Source: Spirosoma endophyticum
GTDB taxonomy: Bacteria > Bacteroidota > Bacteroidia > Cytophagales > Spirosomataceae
Reading direction: 5' to 3'
Assembly (NCBI RefSeq): GCF_900112365.1
Contig: NZ_FOLQ01000001.1
Span: 1-64,000, forward strand
DNA: 64,000 nt
Part shown: one piece after another, positions 53,991 through 62,981 of the stretch
Layout: every line of letters begins with the position of its first letter
Position numbering within the stretch: position 1 is the stretch's first letter
Made by a program: the position numbers and the translations under genes
The notes under the pieces: generated by a model
What the model was told of the DNA's origin: nothing
What the model saw: the letters and a program-made list of their open reading frames with translations, nothing else
Database searches by the model: none

Positions 53991-55151
53991 ATGAAGGCGA
54001 AAATAAACTGGCTTCTTTTCCTGATAGGCGGGGTGTTTCTCGTATCAACAACCGCCTGGATTTCCTCGAAAGATACTTTTGTGACAAATTTTAGCAAATC
54101 CGCGCCCAAAGTGCAACGCTATTTATACGTAGTGACACCCGGCGTTCGGAACTACTTGGGTTATGGCGGGCATGGCATTCAGGTTTTCGACATTGACAAC
54201 AATCACAAGTTTGTGAAATTCATCAAAACGGGCGGACTGAGTAAAAATGGGAAACCGTCTAATGTGAAAGGCGTTGATGTGAGTCTGGCCACCAACTGCA
54301 TTTATATCAGTACGTTAGAAGCCCTTCAATGCATCGACCTGACGACCGAAAAGCTGGTGTGGGAGAAGCCATACGAAGGGGGCGTCGACCGGATTTCGAT
54401 TTCGCCCGATGGTACGATCATTTATATGCCGTCGCTGGAAAAGGAATTCTGGACCGTTGTGGATGCCAGAACCGGCGATATAATCAAGAAAATTGTCACG
54501 AACTCAGGGGCGCATAACACCATTTACGGGCCCGATGGAAAGTTCGTTTATCTGGCTGGCCTCAAATCGACCATGCTCAACGTTGCCGATACCCGAACGC
54601 ATACCGTGGCCAAACAGGTTGGCCCATTTGCCGCCGACATTCGCCCGTTCACCATCAATGGCGCGCAGACACTTGTGTATGTCAATGTGAATGGCCTGCT
54701 TGGCTTTGAAATCGGTGATCTTGTCACAGGAAAATTCCTGCATCGGGTTGTTGTCGAAGGATTCAACATTGGCGAGGTAAAGCGGCATGGCTGTCCCAGT
54801 CATGGGATTGGTATGACCCCCGACGAAAAAGAAATCTGGTTGTGCGACGGGGCTAATAATCGCGTTCATATTTTTGACAATACCGTGATGCCGCCCGTTC
54901 AGAAAACGTCAATTCTGGTCCGGGATATGCCCGGCTGGATTACCTTTAGCGTGGACGGGAAGTATGCCTATCCGTCCACGGGCGATATCATTGATGTGAA
55001 GACCCGGAAAATCATCACCACGCTGGAGGATCAGGATTTCAATGCGGTTCAAAGTGAAAAAATGGTAGAAATCCATTTTAGCAGTGGCAAAGCCGTTGCC
55101 GCCGGTGATCAATTTGGCCTGGGTCAGGTGAAAAAAGTAGCTAAAAATTAA
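53991..55151 (+). CDS. Exported YVTN-type beta-propeller protein
   Basis: 386 residues from the ATG at 53991; the frame is open from 53847 but only this ATG gives a signal peptide (KINWLLFLIGGVFLVSTTAW). Repeats with blades such as YLYVVTPGVRNYLGYGGHGIQVFDI, ISISPDGTIIYMPS, TIYGPDGKFVYLAG, IGMTPDEKEIWLCDGANNRVHIFD and ITFSVDGKYAYPST show a seven-blade YVTN/WD-like propeller. Ligand and partner are unknown. It stands between the glycan genes and malate synthase. Confidence 0.8.
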   Translation: MKAKINWLLFLIGGVFLVSTTAWISSKDTFVTNFSKSAPKVQRYLYVVTPGVRNYLGYGGHGIQVFDIDNNHKFVKFIKTGGLSKNGKPSNVKGVDVSLATNCIYISTLEALQCIDLTTEKLVWEKPYEGGVDRISISPDGTIIYMPSLEKEFWTVVDARTGDIIKKIVTNSGAHNTIYGPDGKFVYLAGLKSTMLNVADTRTHTVAKQVGPFAADIRPFTINGAQTLVYVNVNGLLGFEIGDLVTGKFLHRVVVEGFNIGEVKRHGCPSHGIGMTPDEKEIWLCDGANNRVHIFDNTVMPPVQKTSILVRDMPGWITFSVDGKYAYPSTGDIIDVKTRKIITTLEDQDFNAVQSEKMVEIHFSSGKAVAAGDQFGLGQVKKVAKN

Positions 55152-55203
55152 GTTTTAACTACTCCATGTTTTTCTTTTATCTCTGTACGAATTAACCCTT
55201 AAT

Positions 55204-57084
55204 ATGAGCGACAACAATGTTACGATTCGCGATAACCTGAAAGAGGTCTATAGCGATGTATATACACCAGAAGTCCTTTCGACGCTTTCGGCGCTGGCTC
55301 CCTTTAATAGACGTATTAAAGAGGTTATGACCGCCCGGATGCAGCGACGGGCTGCCCGTCAGCAAAACCAAACGCGGATCACGTTTCTTGATCCAGCCAG
55401 TACTATTCCCGGAACAACCATTACCGTGCAGGATGCGCGCGAAGGCAACTTTGAAGGGTCCGTAATTCCCGCTGATCTGAAGCGCCAGTGGATTCAGGGA
55501 ACCGGGCCCGCGGCAAAACCCAACACGCCGGTCGAAAACAGCATCCGAAACGTAGCGTATGCGTTGTTATCCGGGGCCGATGGCTGGATGTTCGATGGCG
55601 AAGATGCGCTGGGGCAAGTGGCAACCATGTCGCTCGATAACCAGCGGAATTTGAAACTGGCCATTCACAAAGACCCGCTATTCCTGACCGTAGCCGCGCG
55701 GGTTTCGGAAGAAATCAACTGGTGGTCGACATCGTTTTTGGGACGGGATATTATCACGGACTGGGAGAAACAACTGGATTTTACAACCAAGATTTTTCGG
55801 GCGCGCGGTCTGCATCTCGATGACCGCCACGTTCGCGATACCGATGGCGTGGCGATGGCCGCTTCCCTTGTGGACGCCACGCTATACGTAGTGAATAATT
55901 ACAAAGCGCTCCAACAGGCCGGGTCGTCAATTGTCCTGTATCTGCCTAAAATACAGACGGCCGAAGAGGCAGGTGTATGGAGTGCGTTGCTCGATGCGCT
56001 GGAAACCCAGATCGGACTGGAGTCTGGAACGGTTAAAGTGTACGTGCTGGTCGAGCAACTCGAAGCGACGCATCAACTCATGGAAATTCGGGCGGCTTTG
56101 GGCAAACACTTTGTGGGCTACAACACCGGTCGCTGGGATTACATCAATAGCGTATCGGATGCAATGGCGTGGGACAAAACCTTCATCAACCCCAACATCG
56201 AAGCCATCACCATGACCTATGGCTACATGCGCAATTACGAAGACCGGGTGCGTCGGGCTGTCAATACGCCGGACCGCAACGGTAATTTTGCGTTGTGGCA
56301 GGGTGGGATGGAGCCCAACATACCGGTTGGTTCAGAAGAAGGCGTTTCGGCCAGCATGAAAAAAGCCATAGCTGGTGCCGAACGCGAACAACGCGAAGGA
56401 GCCAGTGGCAAGTGGGTCGCTCACTGGAAAATGGTGCATATCGTCCGGCCGGTCTGGGAGGAAATAGGAGAGGCCAACCAGTTGGGGAGAGAATTTCCAC
56501 GACTAACTTACACGCAACAGGACGCCGACGGCCTGATCCTGATCGAACCGGCGCCCACGGATATCCGGGGAGCGCGTAATCTGCTGAGCGTTGCCTTGCA
56601 GTACGGCAATGCCTTCGGCCAGGGGATGCAGGCAGCCGCACTTAAACCCGCCGATTTCTTCGGGAATGATGATATTCTGTACCTGATGGAGGACATGGCG
56701 ACCGGCGAGATTCGCTTGAGCATTCTCTGGGAGTGGGCGCACAAAGGGGCGATTCTCACAGAAAACGATGTAGAAACCGGTACCAAAGCGGGGGATGTTT
56801 TTACGGAAGCCTTGTACGAACGATTGCGTGATGAGGAGTACGAGAAGCTCCTGAAGGCGGGTAATAAGGATGTCTTCGATTCGTCGAAAACCACTACGTT
56901 GCCCATCGCCCGTGAGATCGCGGATGTTTATATGCTGAGCGAAATAAAACCGCCCTGGTTCATCGATTTGCTGAATATCAACCTCAATAACCTCGACCTG
57001 GACGTAGCGAAAGACCGAATCAGGTTATACATGGATACGCTTACCAACGAAGGCAAACGGATCACCGAAAACCTTGATTTTTGA
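55204..57084 (+). CDS. Malate synthase-like protein
   Basis: 626 residues, cytosolic. It should join glyoxylate and acetyl-CoA into malate. Family features: IRNVAYALLSGADGWMFDGEDALGQ, VYVLVEQLEATHQLMEI, YNTGRWDYINSVSDAM, MTYGYMRNYEDRVRRAVN, ERE-rich link, MEPNIPVGSEE, and the late LMEDMATGEIRLSILWEWAHKGA, all matching malate synthase A order. It is longer than the usual 530-550 residues and its acidic box reads DGEDALGQ rather than the common FEDxxSPT form. No isocitrate lyase is next to it, which is odd for a glyoxylate shunt gene; here it may serve glyoxylate from sugar-acid or other catabolism. A strong palindrome follows. Confidence 0.8.
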   Translation: MSDNNVTIRDNLKEVYSDVYTPEVLSTLSALAPFNRRIKEVMTARMQRRAARQQNQTRITFLDPASTIPGTTITVQDAREGNFEGSVIPADLKRQWIQGTGPAAKPNTPVENSIRNVAYALLSGADGWMFDGEDALGQVATMSLDNQRNLKLAIHKDPLFLTVAARVSEEINWWSTSFLGRDIITDWEKQLDFTTKIFRARGLHLDDRHVRDTDGVAMAASLVDATLYVVNNYKALQQAGSSIVLYLPKIQTAEEAGVWSALLDALETQIGLESGTVKVYVLVEQLEATHQLMEIRAALGKHFVGYNTGRWDYINSVSDAMAWDKTFINPNIEAITMTYGYMRNYEDRVRRAVNTPDRNGNFALWQGGMEPNIPVGSEEGVSASMKKAIAGAEREQREGASGKWVAHWKMVHIVRPVWEEIGEANQLGREFPRLTYTQQDADGLILIEPAPTDIRGARNLLSVALQYGNAFGQGMQAAALKPADFFGNDDILYLMEDMATGEIRLSILWEWAHKGAILTENDVETGTKAGDVFTEALYERLRDEEYEKLLKAGNKDVFDSSKTTTLPIAREIADVYMLSEIKPPWFIDLLNINLNNLDLDVAKDRIRLYMDTLTNEGKRITENLDF

Positions 57085-57100
57085 GTTATGACCTGTTGCG

Positions 57101-57134
57101 TAGCGAAGAAACGATACGTATCGTTTCTTCGCTA
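57101..57134. terminator. 34-base perfect palindrome terminator
   Basis: TAGCGAAGAAACGATA pairs with TATCGTTTCTTCGCTA around CG; the whole 34 bases are self-complementary, followed by TTTTTA. It lies between convergent malate synthase and the MFS gene and can stop both. Confidence 0.85.
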
Positions 57135-57144
57135 TTTTTATTTC

Positions 57145-58422
57145 TTACTGAACCACCAGTCTCTCGGGTTGGGGTTGGCGCTCAGGCGTTTTTACCGCGA
57201 TCAGCGTAATGATGGCGGAGAGAAAAAGAGAGCCTGCCATAAAGATATACGATGCGCCAAAACCGCCGGTTGTACCGTTCAAATAGCCCACGATGTAGGA
57301 GCCGATAAACGACCCTAACGCGCCAAAACTGTTGATGAGGGCCATTGCACCACCCGCTACGTTCTTGGGTAGAATTTCGGGGATAATAGCAAAAAACGGT
57401 CCGTAGGGGGCATACATGGCACCACCGGCAATGATCAGGAGCACAAACGATAGCCAGAAATGATCGGCACCAACCAGGTAAGAGGCATAGAACGCCAGCG
57501 CGCCCAGCAGCAAAAACGGCCAGACAAACAGCTTCCGGTTCAGGGTTTTGTCGGAAAAATAGGACGCGCTTAACATGCCGATAATCGCCAGTACGTACGG
57601 CACCGACGACAGCCAGCCGGTTTTGACAATGTTCATATCGGGAGCGGCATTCAGGATGGACGGCAGCCACATCACGAAGCCGTAGACGCCGATGCTCCAC
57701 AGGGCATATTGCAGACTCAGCAGGATAACAATTCTGGATTTAAAGGCTTGCGCATAGTTCTTGACGGGTTTAATGCCCTGCTGCTCTTTCTGTAATTCTG
57801 CCTCTATATCCTGTTTCTCGGATTCGGTCAGCCAATTGGCGTCTTTCGGTTTATCCGCGACCAGACGCCACCAGAAAAAGGCCCAGATAATAGCCGGAAG
57901 TCCTTCCAGAATAAACATCCACCGCCAGCCCACGGCTTTGATTAAATAGCCCGACAGTACCGACATCCAGAGGATCGTGGCTGGATTGCCGAGAATCAGG
58001 AACGTATTGGCCCGTGAGCGTTCGGCTTTGGTAAACCACCGACTCAGGAAAAGCAGCATGGATGGCATAACCGCGCTCTCAACGACACCGAGCACAAAGC
58101 GAATCACAATCAGTAGATTCACATTGCTGATGATGCCGGTTGCCATGGCGAGTCCACCCCACAGAATCAACGACCAGAAGATCAGCTTCTTGGCGCTTTT
58201 GTTTTCGGCGTAAATGGCACCGGGAACCTGAAAGAAAAAATACCCCAGGAAGAAAAGCGATCCCAGCAGCGAGGACATGGAGGGCGTAATGTGCAGATCG
58301 GTCGCCATGCCACTGGCGGCCCCAAAGCCAAAATTTGCCCGGTCAAGGTACGCCAGACTGTAGGTGATGAACGCTACGGGTATCAGGCGATACCAACGGG
58401 ATTGTGCCAGGGTTTTTTCCAT
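57145..58422 (-). CDS. MFS transporter, anion:cation symporter family
   Basis: 425 residues, twelve membrane spans. AYLDRANFGFGAASGM, the RFVLGVVESAVMPSMLLFLSRWF segment and GWRWMFILEGLPAIIWAFFWW are typical of the ACS branch that takes up hexuronates, aldonates, tartrate and similar organic anions. It is the last gene of the minus-strand operon with GH43, GH99-like, dehydratase and mutarotase-like genes, so a sugar acid is the likely substrate. It follows the GH43 gene after the hairpin at 58489-58604, which could lower its expression. Confidence 0.88.
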   Translation of the reverse strand: MEKTLAQSRWYRLIPVAFITYSLAYLDRANFGFGAASGMATDLHITPSMSSLLGSLFFLGYFFFQVPGAIYAENKSAKKLIFWSLILWGGLAMATGIISNVNLLIVIRFVLGVVESAVMPSMLLFLSRWFTKAERSRANTFLILGNPATILWMSVLSGYLIKAVGWRWMFILEGLPAIIWAFFWWRLVADKPKDANWLTESEKQDIEAELQKEQQGIKPVKNYAQAFKSRIVILLSLQYALWSIGVYGFVMWLPSILNAAPDMNIVKTGWLSSVPYVLAIIGMLSASYFSDKTLNRKLFVWPFLLLGALAFYASYLVGADHFWLSFVLLIIAGGAMYAPYGPFFAIIPEILPKNVAGGAMALINSFGALGSFIGSYIVGYLNGTTGGFGASYIFMAGSLFLSAIITLIAVKTPERQPQPERLVVQ

Positions 58423-58488
58423 GCTAACGTGCTTTTATGAATACTAAAGAGGATTGTTGCGCAGATATACGCAGTAACATAAGTTGAT

Positions 58489-58604
58489 TGACTTAATTTT
58501 ATTGTCCACAGAGCTACAGAGAACACAGAGAAATAAATAGGTAAATTCTTTGTGTCCTCTGTGCCGCAATGGCGGACCACTTTGTGGACAATAAAATTAA
58601 GTCA
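58489..58604. repeat. Long hairpin repeat with cacagag core (copy 2)
   Basis: Outer arms 58489-58513 and 58580-58604 (25 bp) pair with one mismatch; inner parts (ACAGAGAACACAGAG facing a TTTGTGTCCTCTGTG stretch) pair less well. The right arm covers the stop codon of the GH43 gene. The core sequence is shared with 44632-44722. Confidence 0.8.
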
Positions 58605-60167
58605 GTCATATTTCATCTGGATTGATCGAATGAGGCTGCTGCCTTGTCCCGACACACTTAGGCCGACGCGCGGTGCCCGGTCCCAGCGAGGCAGGTACGA
58701 ACCATCCAGCGGCTCTTTAGAAATCTGCTGTGTTTTTCCACCCTTTTCAGACCAGCCAAACTCGTAGAACTCACCGAAACGACTACGTAATTGCAAGGTA
58801 ATGGCCGACACGTCGTCGGGAATTGTCTGTGTTTTCACCACCGTGCGAACTCCTTCCTTAACCTGCCAAAGTTCCAGCACCCCTTTCTTGACCCCAAACC
58901 CTAATGCATTATTGGCGTCGCCATACAGACATATGCTTTGAAGAGCCTCGTTTTGCGGACTGACATCGGCAAGGAATGTATACGTTCCTTTTTTTATGAC
59001 GGTTCCCAAAAAGCTGCCCGTTGAATTACCCGATGTATTGACCAGTTTCAACGCCCCGTCCTTGATACTAAACGTTGGTTTTGGCAGGCTCACGTCCCAC
59101 ACCCAGAAATTGTCGGGTACCGATTTGCTGAAATCAACCATCAGGTTTTGGTCCTTTTTCTGGGTTGCGCCCAGTGGCGATTCCGCCTGGGCGGGCGTTG
59201 TGGTTCCATACCGGAAAGCGGGCCACTGGGTTTTGTCGTCCCAAACCAGTTCACTCAAAACGCCCTGTCGTCCGGCGAACGTAAAATCTGTGCCGTTGTA
59301 GGCATGGTGCAGGTAAAAATAGCGATTACCGGGTGTTGTCACGACGGTTCCATGACCGGGGCATTTCCAGCTGTCGTCACTGAACAGCACCGGGTTTTTA
59401 GCGTATTTCTCCCACGGCCCCTGTAGCTTTTCGGTGCGTGCCAAACCCACCTGATAGTTACAGCGGGGACCACAGCAGGCATTGCCCGAATAGGTCATGT
59501 AATAATAGCGTCCTCGCTTGAAAATAGCCTGTCCTTCCGCTCCGCCAGACTCCCAGTTGTTACGTTCAGCTTTGAGCATCGGGAAGGCTTTCCCCGTCAT
59601 TTTCAATCCATCCGCAGAAAGCTCGGCGCCGAGAATTTCGATGTCTTTTCCCTTGTCCAGGCCGTACGCTTTCCAGGTAATGTACAGTTTTCCTGCATCT
59701 TCAAGGACAAACGCGTCGATGGCCTCGCTCGTCCATTCGAGCAACAGACCATGATCGGTGAAACCTTTGCGGAGGTCGCGGGTAGAAGCAACGCCGATGT
59801 ACGAACGCTTGTCGGATTTTCGGCGGGCGGTGTAGTACACGTAATACGTACCGTTTCGGTGAAAAAGCTCGGGCGCCCAATAGCTGCCCATTGTCCAGGC
59901 TGGCGGGGTAGTAAAAACGGGACCAACATAGTCCCAATTGACCAGATCTTTTGACGTATACATCGGGTAAGCCGGTCCCCATTCCGACGACGTACCGACC
60001 GCATAATACGTATCGCCAACCCGGATAATCGACGGATCAGCAAAGTCGCCCGCAATCACCGGATTTCGATACGTAGTGGTTGGGCCCGCCGGACGGCTGG
60101 ATGGCTGCGCCAGGCACTGAATGGAAAATAGAAAAGAGAGAATAAGGACTGAACTATGTAACATCAT
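58602..60167 (-). CDS. GH43-family glycosidase
   Basis: 521 residues from the ATG at 60167 (two ATG in a row); the frame is open to 60296 inside the upstream gene. Signal peptide to about residue 21. The five-bladed propeller has the three acids of the family: Asp44 in AGDFADPSI, an Asp in EAIDAFVLEDAGKLYITW and Glu in WESGGAEGQAI. ACCGPRCNYQVGLARTEKLQGPW is a usual late motif. The C-terminal 200 residues form a beta-sandwich. GH43 enzymes cleave alpha-L-arabinofuranosyl or beta-xylosyl bonds. It starts one base after the GH99-like stop, so they are co-translated. Confidence 0.9.
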   Translation of the reverse strand: MMLHSSVLILSFLFSIQCLAQPSSRPAGPTTTYRNPVIAGDFADPSIIRVGDTYYAVGTSSEWGPAYPMYTSKDLVNWDYVGPVFTTPPAWTMGSYWAPELFHRNGTYYVYYTARRKSDKRSYIGVASTRDLRKGFTDHGLLLEWTSEAIDAFVLEDAGKLYITWKAYGLDKGKDIEILGAELSADGLKMTGKAFPMLKAERNNWESGGAEGQAIFKRGRYYYMTYSGNACCGPRCNYQVGLARTEKLQGPWEKYAKNPVLFSDDSWKCPGHGTVVTTPGNRYFYLHHAYNGTDFTFAGRQGVLSELVWDDKTQWPAFRYGTTTPAQAESPLGATQKKDQNLMVDFSKSVPDNFWVWDVSLPKPTFSIKDGALKLVNTSGNSTGSFLGTVIKKGTYTFLADVSPQNEALQSICLYGDANNALGFGVKKGVLELWQVKEGVRTVVKTQTIPDDVSAITLQLRSRFGEFYEFGWSEKGGKTQQISKEPLDGSYLPRWDRAPRVGLSVSGQGSSLIRSIQMKYD

Positions 60168-60168
60168 G

Positions 60169-61446
60169 CTAGTTGCGTCTGGACGGTTTTTGAGCAAGGT
60201 ATCCTTTCTTTCCATGAAACCAATTGGCCGCCTGACCGGTAAGCCAGAGGTAATAATCAGAATCAAGATCGGCTTCAATACCCACAAATTTACCATCTGA
60301 ATTCAAGGGTAACTCACCTTCTTTTCTGGTTTTAAAAATAGCTGTTCCTTCGTCAACCTCGTCGAACATAGCCACGTATAGACTTTCGGCTCCAGCCTGC
60401 TTTGCCCCGGCCACCTGTTGCCACAGGAAATCCCCTTTTAACCGTGGAATCTGGTTATAGACGTTGGGGCTGTTTTTCAAATTCCCCCAGCTAAAACCCG
60501 GAAAAACCAGCGGTACATAATCGACTTTGTTTGTTTTACACCAGGCAATGTCATTCACCAGCGTACTGCCCGAAACCGACGCGTAAGTCGTTGGATTATA
60601 ACGGCCTACGGCCCAAGGCATGATGATGTCGGCGCTTTTAATGAGCGGATGAAGCCCGTCAGATGGTTCGGTGTCCTTCGTCATTGTTCGCCAGTAATAC
60701 GGCACCCCCAGCAGAATCGAGTATTTTTTAGCTGGACTGTTCAGCTTATCCACCAACCCCTGAATATCAGCAACGGTGTACTTGCGCTTGTCGTTAAACC
60801 CAACGCCCCAGATCGCCAGTAATGGTTTTCCGTTGTGCCGTAGATAGGTCGGATTTTCTTTGTTGTTGAACAAAGCAAAAAGCTGCTGAACCTCATTCCA
60901 ATCCTTAATCAGCACCTCCATATCGGCCGATGTTGCCCCACTGAGGTCGTACATAATGCACAGTGCCCGCTTGTATTTTTTCGATGCTTTCAATGCATTG
61001 GCCAGCACTTTGTTGAAATGCCGTTTACCTTTCTCCGACTTTATTTCTGACAGAAACCGCTGCATGAACACGCCGTCGATGCCATACTCGCGCATCCATT
61101 TAAAATGCAGATCGACGCTGGTTTCATCATAAGGGCTATACACGTAAGCACTGTCGCCATTCGCGTAACGGAACGCCGTTTTATACGTAGTAACGTAGTC
61201 TTTCACATCCGGCCAGAAGTCGATGGAGGCATAGCCCGGCTCGAATTTTCCCTGTTTCTGGTAATGGTGCCAACCCCGCTCTGATGCATCACCCTGGGCG
61301 GCAAACCACCCCTGATACCCCGCCATCACCAGCCCTTTGTAGCGCGTATATAAACAGCCTGTTTCATCGTAGTTGACAGGCTGGCTTTGGCTGTTGAATG
61401 CGTAAAAAAGTAACAGGCCGAAAATTAGTGGATTAGCTTTTTTCAT
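60169..61446 (-). CDS. GH99/GH71-like exported enzyme
   Basis: 425 residues with signal peptide to about residue 22. The TIM-barrel-type pattern is YKGLVMAGYQGWFAAQGD, WMREYGIDGVFMQRFL, RALCIMYDLSGA, KPLLAIWGVGF, SILLGVPYYWR, YVPLVFPGFSW and LYVAMFDEVDEGTAIF. These agree with the GH99/GH71-like group (endo-alpha-mannosidase-related and others). FDEVDEGTA carries the likely catalytic acids. Substrate is not certain; it may be an alpha-linked side chain. It is third in the operon. Confidence 0.75.
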   Translation of the reverse strand: MKKANPLIFGLLLFYAFNSQSQPVNYDETGCLYTRYKGLVMAGYQGWFAAQGDASERGWHHYQKQGKFEPGYASIDFWPDVKDYVTTYKTAFRYANGDSAYVYSPYDETSVDLHFKWMREYGIDGVFMQRFLSEIKSEKGKRHFNKVLANALKASKKYKRALCIMYDLSGATSADMEVLIKDWNEVQQLFALFNNKENPTYLRHNGKPLLAIWGVGFNDKRKYTVADIQGLVDKLNSPAKKYSILLGVPYYWRTMTKDTEPSDGLHPLIKSADIIMPWAVGRYNPTTYASVSGSTLVNDIAWCKTNKVDYVPLVFPGFSWGNLKNSPNVYNQIPRLKGDFLWQQVAGAKQAGAESLYVAMFDEVDEGTAIFKTRKEGELPLNSDGKFVGIEADLDSDYYLWLTGQAANWFHGKKGYLAQKPSRRN

Positions 61447-61490
61447 GCGTTTCAGGATGCCTCAAATGGTGTAGCCTTAATGAGCCTGTT

Positions 61491-61524
61491 TGTCAATCCG
61501 ACCGGCGGACCGGTCGGATTGACA
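61491..61524 (-). other. Intra-operon hairpin
   Basis: TGTCAATCCGACCGG pairs perfectly with CCGGTCGGATTGACA around CGGA, in the 125-base gap between the dehydratase and GH99-like genes. No T-run follows on the minus strand, so it is more likely an mRNA stabiliser or attenuator than a strong terminator. Confidence 0.7.
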
Positions 61525-61571
61525 GAAATGTGAGTGTTTCAACGGGCTTCATAAACAAAAAAATCTGGCCA

Positions 61572-62936
61572 TTACGGCTTCAGCAACGTACCGTCACTCT
61601 TGCGAACCGTCCAGCGGGATTTGGTGCCGATCGGGTATTTAGCGGCTTCCTTTTCGTTGATGTCGATGCCCAGACCCGGCGATTCGCTCACCTGATAATA
61701 GCCATTCTTAATGGTCGGACAACCCGGAAATACTTCCTTCACTTTGTCATTGAACATCTGCGACTCCTGAATGCCGAAGTTCCAGACGGCAATGTCGATG
61801 CTGTTATTGGCCGCATGACCCACCGGGGACGTATCGCCCGGTCCGTGCCAGGCCGTGCGAACGTTGAACCATTCGCCCAGTCGAGCCACCTTCATGGCTG
61901 GAGTAATGCCGCCAATCTGCGAAATATGAATCCGGATAAAGTCGAACAACTGGTTGGCCATCGGCTCTTTGAATTCGTTGATGTTGTTAAACAATTCGCC
62001 CATCGCAATCGGCACGGAGGTCGTCTGGCGTAGTAGCTTGAACCAGCTCATATTTTCGGGTGAGAACGGATCTTCGATGAAGTAGGGGCGGTATTCCTCC
62101 AGACCTTTGATCATGTTAATAGCGTCGATGGGCTCCACCAGTTCGTGCATGTCGTGCAGAAGCTGAATATCTTCCCCGCAACGTTTCCGAACGATGTCAA
62201 ACATCTTGGGTACCCGTTTCAGGTACGTCCGTTGATCGGAGAAATCATCGGTTTCCTTCGCAAATCCGGCAGCTTTAAAGTCGGGTTTAATCTCGGCCAT
62301 GGCGCCCACGCCCCCGTAACCACCCTGCTGAATGCGGATGTGCCGGAAACCCATCTCCATAAACTGCTGCACCTTGTCGGCCACGGCTTCGGGCGTTGGG
62401 CCGCTGGCGTGGGTATAGGTATCCACCGCCATACGGGTTTTGCCGCCCAGAAGCTGATAAACAGGCATGTTGGCCCGTTTGCCTTTAATGTCCCACAACG
62501 CCTGATCCAGGCCAGAAAGGGCATTGTTGAGAACGGGTCCATTGCGCCAGTACGAACTAACGTAGGCCGATTGCCACATATCTTCAATGTTGTCGACATC
62601 CTTACCGACGCAAAAGTCGTTCAGATACGTATTGATGGCGGGCACCACGACCAGAGCCCGTTGCGTAAACGTAGCGCAACCCAGCCCATACAAACCGGGT
62701 TCGGAGGTTTCGACTTTAACAATGACCAGATTCGAGCCACCGGGCGCCGTCGTGATCGCGCGCACACTCTTGATAGTAACGGGTGCTGCACCTTTGGCGT
62801 AGGCGGGTGTGACATGGTTTTCAGCCCGGGCTTGTGGACTCTCGAACAGGCCGAATAGGCCGGCGGTTGAGCCTAGGCCTAACATCTTGAGGGCATTCCG
62901 GCGGCTGGATTCTAGCTGTAGTGCTGGGTTTTTCAT
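61572..62936 (-). CDS. Mandelate racemase-type dehydratase (enolase superfamily)
   Basis: 454 residues. The N-terminus has a Tat signal with SRRNALKMLGLGSTAGLFGLF. The enolase-superfamily parts are clear: a cap domain (VTIKSVRAITTAPGGSNLVIVKVETSEPGLYGLGCATF) and a barrel with LLHDMHELV (Asp and His), YFIEDPF (Glu), AMGELF (Glu) and AWHGPGDTSP (His). The order matches D-mannonate or other sugar-acid dehydratases (ManD/RspA type). Secretion through Tat is uncommon for this family, which usually works in the cytosol. Inference: it makes a keto-deoxy sugar acid from an aldonate or mannonate-like compound. Confidence 0.85.
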   Translation of the reverse strand: MKNPALQLESSRRNALKMLGLGSTAGLFGLFESPQARAENHVTPAYAKGAAPVTIKSVRAITTAPGGSNLVIVKVETSEPGLYGLGCATFTQRALVVVPAINTYLNDFCVGKDVDNIEDMWQSAYVSSYWRNGPVLNNALSGLDQALWDIKGKRANMPVYQLLGGKTRMAVDTYTHASGPTPEAVADKVQQFMEMGFRHIRIQQGGYGGVGAMAEIKPDFKAAGFAKETDDFSDQRTYLKRVPKMFDIVRKRCGEDIQLLHDMHELVEPIDAINMIKGLEEYRPYFIEDPFSPENMSWFKLLRQTTSVPIAMGELFNNINEFKEPMANQLFDFIRIHISQIGGITPAMKVARLGEWFNVRTAWHGPGDTSPVGHAANNSIDIAVWNFGIQESQMFNDKVKEVFPGCPTIKNGYYQVSESPGLGIDINEKEAAKYPIGTKSRWTVRKSDGTLLKP

Positions 62937-62981
62937 ACGGGTTTTTCGACTGACTGATTTGAGGTTAAGTAAATTAAGCGG

